NCBI RefSeq assembly: GCF_026262505.1
Contig: NC_067203.1
Span: forward strand, 25,959,411-26,023,410
Direction of reading: 5' to 3'
Source of the DNA: Trichomonas vaginalis G3
Lineage: Eukaryota > Parabasalia > Trichomonadida > Trichomonadidae
DNA: 64,000 bases
Every line of letters begins with the position of its first letter. Positions within the stretch are counted from its first letter, which is position 1. Position numbers and translations under genes: made by a program. Below are positions 29,729 through 38,681 of this stretch, piece by piece. The notes below the pieces were generated by a model. That model did no database searches and was not told the DNA's origin. It saw only the letters and a list, made by a program, of their open reading frames with translations.

Positions 29729-30827
29729 ATAAAATGAATTAAGAACACATAAATTTTTATCATCTGCGACGTGACGAATACATTTTAATTTACTCAAGAA
29801 TGTGTACCCTGATACATTAAATCTAATTCCTGTCTTATTTAATTTCACAACTTTGAAAAGGAATGTATGAATAGCTATAAAATGATGAGAAGATGTTTTA
29901 TGGGTTGCTTCCATTTTTTCTGAAATAAATGAATAAATATAATGTTTATAAGTTTTCATATCTTTTATGTTCTTAATAACGAATGGTATAGACCTTTCAA
30001 CTTCGTCTTCCTTCGGTGCTGTTCTTTCATATGAAACATTATTGGTATCTTCAATAATGAAACCACAATCGCATAAAATTTTATATGTACCAATTGTTTC
30101 TTTTGATATTTTATCTAACAAATCAAAAACTTTATCAACACCTGTACATTTATTTAAATAATAATTTGTGTAAAATATCATGGTCTTCTTTCTTAATCGT
30201 ATTTGTTGCATATGTTACATTTTTCAGTGCTTTTTTGAATTTTTCAGAATCAAGAGGAGGTGAAAGTAATATACATGGATAATCTCCATCGTCAATAAAC
30301 TGAAGCTTATGTTTACGAATAAATTTAGTACCTTCTTCTGAAAGTGTTTCGTCTATTTCACCATCTAATAAATTTTGTGTTGATTCTGAGACATAATTTT
30401 TATATCTTTCTTCATGAGATTTCTGTACTTCTGATTCTGAAGCTGGGATATTCATTAAACCCTCTACTTCATTTTCATTATATTTTTCAACTTCTCTTAA
30501 TTCCTTAATTTTTTCATCTATTTCATCTCTTATTTTTTCCAGTCTTTCAATTTCATCATATTCATCATCTTTAATTCGTTCTTCATAATATTCAGGGAAA
30601 ACATCAGGTTCTTTAGGTTTTTCTTCTTCAGATGTGGGATATAAGAAATTTATAACATCATCTTTATTCATTTTTCCATCATAATCAAACTCATTTAAAA
30701 ACTCCGCGAATTTTTGACAATTTCTTAAATAATATTTATCAACCTCATAACCTGCCTCCTCTAATATATCCTTTATTTCCCTGTTTGTGAATCCTAATTT
30801 TTTAACGTCGTTAGTCTTGACACTCAT
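29720..30827 (-). pseudogene. Acidic Polinton protein with EF-hand-like loop, copy 1
   Basis: The region starts at MSVKTNDVKK. The ATG at 30827 is chosen because other genes use the second ATG of the GTATGAAATG leader. The N-terminal part holds FDYDGKMNKDDVINFL, an EF-hand-like loop. A long acidic and coiled-coil stretch follows (IERLEKIRDEIDEKIKEL), then a globular part ending CVLNSFYGL. It lies between the terminal-repeat gene and polymerase B in both copies. A terminal-protein role would fit the position but nothing in the sequence proves it. Broken in this copy. Confidence 0.5.
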
Positions 30828-30871
30828 TTCATACAAAATAAAAATAAATTATTCAGAAATGTAAGACATTG

Positions 30872-31392
30872 AATTTTTATATTTTTTATTCATGAAAATA
30901 ATTATATCTAATTTCTTTTACTCTCTCATACATACTAGATTTGAAGAATTCAGAACATTTCCCATAATCTCCTAAATGTTTTCTTATCTTATTGGTTTTC
31001 CATTCATTATATGAAACTGTATAAACTTTATCTTTATCTTTGCATCTTTCATCACTTCCAATATATTTATATTTCAATTTTGATTTATTGGTTTCATATT
31101 CATTAACGTTTAATAATTCACAGTCTTCCTTTTTAAATAAATGTTTTATGTATTCAGGATTAACAATTCTATAATATTGCTTCCCTTTAAATCTTTGAAT
31201 ATAAACAGGAACACCATCCTCTAAAATTCGATAATCTATTTTATCTGGTTTTACTTGTTGGGTCATTTATGTAAGAATAAATAAATAAATTATTTTAAAA
31301 TTAATGTTAAAATAATGATACAAAATCGTTCGATATTGTATGAATTCTTACGTTTACAAAAAAAGTCACTAAACCCATCATATACTACTACT
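30872..31392 (-). repeat. Right terminal inverted repeat, Polinton copy 1
   Basis: 521 bp, the inverse of 11310-11830 with very few differences. It ends in CATATACTACTACT, followed directly by the AGGATT target duplication. Confidence 0.9.
30886..31266 (-). CDS. Terminal-repeat gene, second copy
   Basis: Same 126-residue protein as at 11436-11816 with two amino-acid differences (Gly for Arg in KYIGSDERCK; Tyr for Asn near the C-terminus). The near identity of the two terminal copies argues for a recent insertion or for gene conversion between the ends. Confidence 0.6.
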   Translation of the reverse strand: MTQQVKPDKIDYRILEDGVPVYIQRFKGKQYYRIVNPEYIKHLFKKEDCELLNVNEYETNKSKLKYKYIGSDERCKDKDKVYTVSYNEWKTNKIRKHLGDYGKCSEFFKSSMYERVKEIRYNYFHE

Positions 31393-31505
31393 AGGATTTT
31401 ATGAAATTATTTTTAACCTGATGCAATTTTAAACAGTATGTTCTCCATCGATATATCATATTAAGTGAATATTTGCTATGAAATACTATTTCAAAAGGAT
31501 TGAAA

Positions 31506-31510
31506 TCATT
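31506..31510 (+). promoter_or_regulatory. Initiator (TCATT) of the armadillo-like gene
   Basis: TCATT, about 25 nt before the ATG at 31533 and only 114 bp from the Polinton end. The core promoter survived the insertion. Confidence 0.45.
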
Positions 31511-31532
31511 TTACTTCTTCGATTTTTGATGA

Positions 31533-32864
31533 ATGGATGAATATAAAACTTCTGAATCAAATACCGAAGAAACTAATAAGTCTTTAGAAGAAAATATTGT
31601 ACAAGAACTTGAACAAATTGCAGAATATATACGAGATGCATATTCAAAAGAAGAATTTGGTAACGTTGCTGAGCAAATACATATATTTGCTGATTTAATA
31701 CATGATATACTCAACAATATACAACCAAAAGCACAAACAATTCAAAAAATCAAAGATATATTAATAAATACGGAGCTTGCTTCATTAATTGGAGAAAATA
31801 TATGCAATAAAAATAAAGGGGTACTTTTCGATTGTGTACATCTCCTTTATTCAGTCTCTTTTAACAACGATTTACTCTTAATTTTTGCAGAATACGATAT
31901 TTTAGCAGAATTATGCAAGTTTTTCTTAACATGGCCACGAAGTAAGTGGTTAGAAATAATTGTTGTTATTACAAGCTTAATAAAATTCCAAACTTCAATA
32001 GATGATTTAATTTCTCATTTCCCAGACATACAAGCTAAGCTCTCTATGTATCCTGGAGGCATAATGCTTTATGTGCAACTATCCAATCAGTTATTAATGC
32101 ATTTTCCAGATCCAAATTTGATTTTACCAATTGTAGATGGTTTTTGCACAATTGTAGATGATCTTCCGTTCCCAGAAACTTACGACTGTATCTCCCGTAT
32201 GATACATATCGAAGAAAACGTTTGTGAACTCATTATTGAACGAAATATTCTTCAAAGAATTGTTGATTTATGCACAATACAAAGGATGAAATCAGAAGAT
32301 GTGAGTTCCCCTATGCGAATAATCGCTAAAATTGCTTTACATTGCGAATCAAACGTTATTTCGCAATACGGCTTTTTGTATTCAGTTGCTGAAGCTCTTA
32401 TTAATTCAGATGTAGAGAACAAAATCATTTCTGGCATAAAATTCATTATTTCAATGCTTCCAGATAATTTCAACACATTAATTACATTTGTGACAGAAGA
32501 TAACTTACTGGGATTGATAGCATCGTTTATGTCGACAGGATCTCTAAAGTTGAAGAAGAATTCAGCAAAATTAATGTGTAAATTAATAAAATCAACGAAC
32601 GAATCAATAATTAGCTTATCAATTGTATACAACATACCAAAACTTATGATTCCCATCTTAGAAAATGATTTGGCAGATGTTTACGAAATTTTAACTTTTT
32701 ACTTGATTACATTTCAATATGTTGACAATGATATAGCTAAGAAAGATGAAATGATCAATATGTTGAATGAAGTTGAAGGAATCGATGCTTTTCATGATTG
32801 CTATGAGAGTGATAATGATAACATTCATTATTTGGCAGAAGAAGTGCTAAAATATGTTGAGTAA
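31533..32864 (+). CDS. Armadillo-like helical-repeat host protein
   Basis: A 443-residue protein with an acidic N-terminus (MDEYKTSESNTEETNKSLEE) followed by repeated helix pairs in ARM style (for example ELCKFFLTWPRSKWLEIIVV, LIASFMSTGSLKLKKNSAKL, YNIPKLMIPILENDLADVYE). There is no signal peptide or membrane span. Such proteins act as adaptors in nuclear transport, cytoskeleton or signalling; nothing here decides which. The frame is open and uses host codon style. The Polinton's right end lies 140 bp upstream, so upstream control sequences may have been displaced. Confidence 0.7.
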   Translation: MDEYKTSESNTEETNKSLEENIVQELEQIAEYIRDAYSKEEFGNVAEQIHIFADLIHDILNNIQPKAQTIQKIKDILINTELASLIGENICNKNKGVLFDCVHLLYSVSFNNDLLLIFAEYDILAELCKFFLTWPRSKWLEIIVVITSLIKFQTSIDDLISHFPDIQAKLSMYPGGIMLYVQLSNQLLMHFPDPNLILPIVDGFCTIVDDLPFPETYDCISRMIHIEENVCELIIERNILQRIVDLCTIQRMKSEDVSSPMRIIAKIALHCESNVISQYGFLYSVAEALINSDVENKIISGIKFIISMLPDNFNTLITFVTEDNLLGLIASFMSTGSLKLKKNSAKLMCKLIKSTNESIISLSIVYNIPKLMIPILENDLADVYEILTFYLITFQYVDNDIAKKDEMINMLNEVEGIDAFHDCYESDNDNIHYLAEEVLKYVE

Positions 32865-33677
32865 TGTTTGGAATTTATATATTTTTTATCTATTTTGTAT
32901 TTTGTTTATTAATTTTGATGTAAATTTAGTTTTTCATCAAATACTCTCACAGAACACCTCAGTATATATTGTTTATACGAGCGTCTATTCATAATTGAAA
33001 GAATTAAAAAATCCAAAAATATAATGTTGAAAATTATCTGTATTGATCAATTAATTTTGAGTAAATTCTGATCCGTATTATAATAAGTTATTCATTTGCT
33101 CAAATAATCGAATTCAAAAATTATTTTAATTTGAAAAATCGGAATTGAAGATTAACTAAATGAAATTTGGATAGTTCAATTTACGTTTATTTTATTGGAA
33201 TTGTTATTGGCACTATCTGACCGATAAAATTACCAAAACCATTTTTCAATAATCATATTGTTTAGTCTTATGATTACTCTACTAAATTCCAACTGAACTC
33301 TTAATTTTGTAACCGTGTGTATCAGAAATATCTTTCCATTGAAAATTCTCGCAATAAAACATAATGTAAAGTTTGCATGAATATAAAATATCCGAGCATA
33401 TTTCAATTAATAATGAAATTTGAATTATGATATTGAAAATTTTAAAGACGAAATTCAAATTTAATTCATGATAGAATATATCATAAATAAACAAAAATTT
33501 GTATTCATATCCGGATGATTGATATAGCGATTATTTCAATCCATTCAAAAAAAAATATTGGCACTTTCCGGAGTATATATTCTATTTATTATTTGTAGTA
33601 GGATTTTATATATTTTCCTTAAATTAATTTCTTATCTCAAATATTTCAAACCAACTTAAAAATTCAATGAATCTTTT
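32865..33677. other. Intergenic, nothing seen
   Basis: AT-rich sequence without open frames of note, inverted repeats or RNA-like structure visible by eye. Confidence 0.5.
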
Positions 33678-33682
33678 TCACA
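33678..33682 (+). promoter_or_regulatory. Initiator (TCACA) of the KATNIP-like gene
   Basis: TCACA, with its A 7 nt before the ATG at 33687, fits TCA-Y-W at the typical short distance. Confidence 0.55.
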
Positions 33683-33686
33683 CAAA

Positions 33687-34877
33687 ATGAGAAGAGTACC
33701 AGCACTTAATTCCCTCGGTCATTTCAAGAGATCGAGTTTAAAGTTACTAAGAGTTTCTAGTTCCCTTAGTCATAACTTACCTAATCCAATGTCTAGTTTA
33801 TCTCGTCAAACAAGTAGTTGTTCAATTATGCTCTCCCCTCTCGAAGACTTAAGTAAAAAAGAAGTGGAACCTATTATTTATCAAGTAGATTTAATGTCTA
33901 ATTGGGGCCATCCTGATAAAATTGCTTGTTCCGCAATTTGGTTCCTCGATAAAGAAAGACATATAATAAATCCGACAAAAATTTCATCAATCCCTTACAG
34001 TACTCCTGAGATGCTTAATAGACTTAGCGGAGTTACTCTTCTAAAACAGGAAGAAAATTTATTATGGTATAATCAATGGCCTCCTGAAGAAACAAATCAA
34101 ATATCATTAGTATTTTTCCTACCGGGCGATCAGACACCCGCTTATGCAAGAATTTGGAATACTACATCACTGGGTGATGCATCTGTTCGTAAAGTTTCGA
34201 TTTCTTGTGGAAAAGAGATTCTATATATCGGAGAAATTCCAAGATGCTACGGAACCGATGTTCAATTATCTCAGCAATTCGTAAAACCAACAAATTCTTT
34301 CGAAATCATTGAAGAACTGTTCGGAAAGAAAGATAAGGCAAACATATTAAACGATAAATACGGTTTGATGCCTCTGAAACCAGTTAAACAAGTTGAAATT
34401 ACAATTCTCGATAATTACGGCGGCCAACAGTACTTCGGACTGAACGCCATAGATTTTTACGATGAGAACTACGAAAGCATACCTTGGTCGCACATAGATG
34501 ATATTATTATTAAAAATTGTGCCAGATTTTCCGACCCGAAGAAGTTGTTTAAAGATATTAAAGAAACAGACGATGACTCCGAGATGTTTGTAGCAGAGAT
34601 TGACAAAGAAAATCACGCAACTCCGAAAATTTCTATACTTTTCAAGAATCCTGTTTTTATTTCACAGGCAGTGTTCTGGAACTACAACTCTCCATCGCGT
34701 GGAGTGTCAATCGGTGCGAAATACGTAAAGCTGAGCATGCACAATTCGGTGAAATGGTGCGGAAAGATAAAGAAGGCTACAGGACTGAAGGACTCTGTTG
34801 GAGGAAGCACAACAGCGGTCTGGTTTATCGATATCGAAGAACTTTATAAGAAAGAATATAATACTAACCACGGATAA
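33687..34877 (+). CDS. KATNIP-like protein (DUF4457)
   Basis: A 396-residue protein with a serine-rich, basic N-terminus (about 1-60) and a body matching the DUF4457 fold of katanin-interacting protein. One unit starts IYQVDLMSNWGHPDKIACSA, with WYNQWPPEE and IRIWNTT-like YARIWNTTSLGDASVRKVSI. A second starts VEITILDNYGGQQYFGLNAI and ends near VWFIDIEELYKKEY. Animal KATNIP is several times longer and sits at the ciliary base, where it binds microtubules and katanin. A short single-module form in a flagellate is plausible. The frame is open. Assignment rests on motif recall, not on a search. Confidence 0.65.
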   Translation: MRRVPALNSLGHFKRSSLKLLRVSSSLSHNLPNPMSSLSRQTSSCSIMLSPLEDLSKKEVEPIIYQVDLMSNWGHPDKIACSAIWFLDKERHIINPTKISSIPYSTPEMLNRLSGVTLLKQEENLLWYNQWPPEETNQISLVFFLPGDQTPAYARIWNTTSLGDASVRKVSISCGKEILYIGEIPRCYGTDVQLSQQFVKPTNSFEIIEELFGKKDKANILNDKYGLMPLKPVKQVEITILDNYGGQQYFGLNAIDFYDENYESIPWSHIDDIIIKNCARFSDPKKLFKDIKETDDDSEMFVAEIDKENHATPKISILFKNPVFISQAVFWNYNSPSRGVSIGAKYVKLSMHNSVKWCGKIKKATGLKDSVGGSTTAVWFIDIEELYKKEYNTNHG

Positions 34878-35556
34878 TTTATTTTATTTTGTTGATTAGT
34901 GATTATGATTCTGAAGAGCTCCTATTGTTATTTTGAGCGTTTTTATATGTGTATGAGTAAACAGTTATATAATATTGTTAAAATTAAATTTTTTATAAAA
35001 ATATTATTCGAAAACTTTTTAAAAAAAACTATTCAATTTCTATTTTCCTTCGAGCGAACATCTTTAAAGCTATGAAACTATAAAATAATTTCAAAATATT
35101 AAAATATTTTTAAATTGGGAGTTTCTGATTATAAATGTAATGGTATAATAAAATGATAATGCCAGTTATAATCTGAAGATGCTAAGCTAAATGTGTTCCT
35201 GAGCAAAATAGCATTCGAATTGAAATTTTAATGCGAAGGGCATATTAATGAAAGCATGATCTTAATGGGTTAGATCCAAATATGTATTTTCTTTGCCAAG
35301 AGCTTTTACCAGCACGAGCATAATTTTATCATTTTAAATTTCTATGTTAATATTGAATATGGCTTAGGGTATTAATCTCCAATAATGATTTAATATGGCT
35401 TTGCACAAACTATAGTATAAAAACCTTCGAAATGTTTGCTTGGCTCTATGACAAGATTTTCTCTCAAATAATCAGAAGTTCCACCGTAATGAGGCCAAGT
35501 AAACTTCTGAAAAAATTTTACCTGCAATTCAATTGTTCTCACTTCATTTTTATCAT
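34878..35556. other. Intergenic, nothing seen
   Basis: AT-rich sequence with no open frame, repeat or transposon end recognised. The last 20 bp hold the initiator (TCACT) of the next gene. Confidence 0.5.
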
Positions 35557-37032
35557 ATGCGAGCATTGTGGGCTCTCCTCATTGCAGCATTGGCCTTTGA
35601 TGTTTCATTGGCATACTATACGGTGCGTCAACCATCAAAATCTATAGAATGGGTAACTTCATTAGAGAAAGACTATGGATATGGCGGTAAAATAGATAAC
35701 ATACGTCGTTACGATATGAATCAATTAAATGGCTCAGTATATCTTGACTATACAGGCAGTGGTTTATATAGAACGTCTTAAATTGAAGGAGTATCACGCA
35801 AACTAAAGAATAATTTATTCGCAAATCCTCATTCTGAATCACCAGCATCATCATATACAACTGAACTCGTTGAAGAAGTTCGTGATCAGGTATTAGATTT
35901 CGTTGGTGCACCAAAAGATCAATATTCAGTTATCTTTACAGCATCTTTAACATCTGCACTAAAGTTACTCGCAGAATCTTTCCCTTGGTCTAATAATTCT
36001 CTTTATTTATACACTCGCGACAACCACAACAGTGTTTTAGGAATAAGAAGATGGGCAAAGCACTTTAATGCTGATTTCCAAACAGTTGACCTGGCTGATT
36101 TAGAAGGAAATGGAAATCCTCTCCCAAGTACATCATATAATGCATTTAACTTGTTTGCTTACCCTGCAGAAGAGAACTTTGCAGGAAAGAAGTTTGACTT
36201 AGGCTTAATTCAGAAATTCAGAGCAACAGATTTTGGAAATAAATTCAGGAAAGGAAAATGGTTTGTTTTACTTGATGCTTCAGCATATCTTCCTACAAAT
36301 AGAATCAATCTCAAGAAGACACCAGCAGATTTCCTTGTAATGAGCTTTTACAAGATTATGGGCTATCCAAATCTTGGAGCTCTTGTTGTAAGGAATGATG
36401 CATTAAAGTACCTCGAAAAGAGAGATTTCTCTGGTGGTACTGTTGTTATTGCTACATGCGGAACAGATTACGCCTTATTCCAGCCAAGAGGCTGCTCTAA
36501 GTTTGAAGATGGAACAATCCCATTCTTATCAATCGTTGCTTTGAAGGAAGGCTTCGATAAGTTGAACGAACTTGGAATTGAAAACATTAATAAGCATACT
36601 TGGGCATTAACAAGAGAATTATATACAAGATTGGCAAGACTGAGACATAAATCTACAGGAAGACCAGTTGTCAAGATTTATGGAAATCATGCTAAAGATA
36701 ATCAAAAGTTACAAGGATCAATTGTAACTGTCAACTTCTTAAATGCTGATGGAACCTATGTAGGCTATAATGAAGTCATGAAAAAGTCAACAGCCGAAAA
36801 TATTAACATTCGCGTTGGCTGCTTCTGCAATCCTGGTTCGTGCATCAGCGCTGCTGGTCTTAGAGATGACCAAGTTGAGCATTACTACAACAAGAAGACA
36901 TCGTGCCACGATTCAATAGATATTGTCGAAGGAGTTCCTCTTGGTGCTGTGAGAATATCAATTGGAGCATATAGCACAATAGAAGATATTTTAAAGTTCG
37001 AACAATTTGTTATTAATAACTTTGTTCATTAA
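35557..37032 (+). pseudogene. Molybdenum-cofactor-sulfurase-like class V aminotransferase, one in-frame stop
   Basis: Translation from MRALWALLIAALAFDVSLA gives an apparent signal peptide followed by a class V PLP fold of about 490 residues. VYLDYTGSGLY fits the MOCOS N-terminal block, SFYKIMGYPNLGALVV carries the PLP lysine, and RVGCFCNPGSC carries the persulfide cysteine pattern of MOCOS. One TAA (35779-35781) interrupts an otherwise perfectly open frame. This is a young pseudogene, a strain-specific allele, or an assembly error; read-through is less likely. Molybdoenzymes are not expected in trichomonads, so the natural role may be a general cysteine desulfurase-like activity. An initiator TCACT lies shortly before the ATG. 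Confidence 0.7.
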
Positions 37033-37163
37033 GTAATTTCAAAAATTTGATTGTAAAATACTTCAATTTTATACTTAATCTAACGAGTTTTGATGTTCTC
37101 TAACATATTTTTCTGAAAATAAACAAGATAGGATACTTGAATTATTAAAATTAGATTCTTTTC

Positions 37164-37792
37164 TCAGTAACATTTATATAAAAGATGTTTAAATTCAAAA
37201 ATTTTACTGTCTTTAGAAACAACTAGGGCTCCACCTAACTGGTGTGCAACATTATCATCAAAATTACACTTAAATATCCTTAGTCTATGCATGGGCGACT
37301 TCCTTATTTTATCGATCTTATCATAAAATCCTTGGTAAAATATGGCTCCACCAGAACCAAAAGCTATATTGCTGTTAAAATTTGAAGATTCGGCATTCTC
37401 TGCATGCAATAATACATCTGATTCTGAGGTAAAAATGGCTCCACTGTCAGAAGCTTGGTTACTATCGAAAGTAGAATTAGATATTACAAACATTGACTTT
37501 TGGCCATATAATGCTCCCCCACATGGCCCACCTAATAGAGAACCAAATGCGAAACAATGAGAATATGTACAAGCATTGATTTTTATTGAGCATGCTAGAT
37601 ACTCTCTGTCTTTTCTATTAGATTGGAATGTATTACTATCGAAATTATAAGAAACTGCTACTTTTTTATAAGAGGATTTTCATCATGAACTATATTCTTG
37701 AGTTCTGCAAAAATTGGAATGTCTTCCCCTTCTGATAATGGTTTAGGGGTGAATCTGAATGATAGAATAGCTAGGATTAGCAGATCTATCAT
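37164..37792 (-). pseudogene. Pmp-like adhesin pseudogene
   Basis: The start at 37792 gives a hydrophobic leader (MIDLLILAILSFRF). The frame is lost after about 45 codons and regained further on as Pmp-type repeats: FGSLLGGPCGGALYG, SNSTFDSNQASDSGAIF, SNFNSNIAFGSGGAIFYQ and DDNVAHQLGGALVV, with the F-x-x-N and GGA motifs of chlamydial-type polymorphic membrane proteins. It stops after roughly three repeats. It is a 5' fragment of a gene related to the large neighbour at 38682-44276 and on the same strand. Confidence 0.65.
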
Positions 37793-38681
37793 TCAAACCC
37801 AATTATCTGAAATTTTGAGACCGTATTTGAAATAAAGTGTTAAATAAAGACAGTAAAGTTTCATAACATAATTGTATTTTATCATTTGCTGATTTAAAAT
37901 ATTAACAAATTTGATTTTCTGATAATACAATCCGAAAATCTGGTTGGATTTTTAATGAAATGCGAATAAATTTTAGGAGCCAACTACCTAATTTTGCACA
38001 CGAAAAATGTTTTTCATTATTAAGGGCTCTTAATCGATATTTTTTCAAAATTTGATGAATGTTATACAAATATTTGAATAGGGGACCTTAAAAATGAAAT
38101 AAGTTAAAATAACGGAGTTGCAATGTTCCAAGACTAAAACATGCTCTATGTGGAGTTCTTATTAAAATTTCATCAAGAGTGCTGAAAATTAATTCATTTT
38201 CATTTTAATGTAAGATTTATCAAGAAGGAACAATTATCCATATGAAGTTACCTATGAACCTTTATATCCTTAGAATAATAACCATGTGATATGCTTCACA
38301 CTCAAGGAAATTGTCTTTGAATGATTTCCAGTCGAATATCATCTACCGTTTAAGATTTATATCTTTACATTATTCTTATTTTCTTAATACATGTGTCAAT
38401 CTTGAGTTGTACATAATTAATAAGCCTGTTATTCAAAACTCATTGTTAAAACTTCGTAATTTCTAATTCTGGAATTGATCAGTATCCTTGTTTACGCTTA
38501 GTAATTACTCTTCTTAGTAGATATGATAAGATTAACAAGAATAAATTCTGAATATAAAAAAAGTAAGTAAATTATAAAAAAACAAAGATAGCAAAATTAT
38601 TTAAAAGTATAAGACCGTATAAATATACATAAAATATAATAAAAAAAATTAAAATTAAATATAATAAAAAATTTGACGAAT
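37793..38681. other. Intergenic, nothing seen
   Basis: Between the Pmp pseudogene and the 3' end of the large Pmp-like gene. AT-rich, no gene, repeat or structured RNA recognised. Confidence 0.5.

Larger units (their letters stand above)
11310..31392. mobile_element. Maverick/Polinton element, copy 1
   Basis: The element is 20,083 bp long and begins AGTAGTAGTATATGATGGG, with the exact inverse at its right end. It is flanked by the perfect 6-bp direct repeat AGGATT (11304-11309 and 31393-31398), the Polinton hallmark. It carries protein-primed polymerase B, retroviral-type integrase, packaging ATPase, capsid protein, primase-helicase and fibre. No adenovirus-type cysteine protease was recognised. 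Both ends are present, and the two terminal repeats are almost identical, so insertion was recent. Several genes are broken (about half a dozen breaks in all), so it is a fossil copy. Its right end lies 140 bp before the ATG of the armadillo-like gene. Confidence 0.95.
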
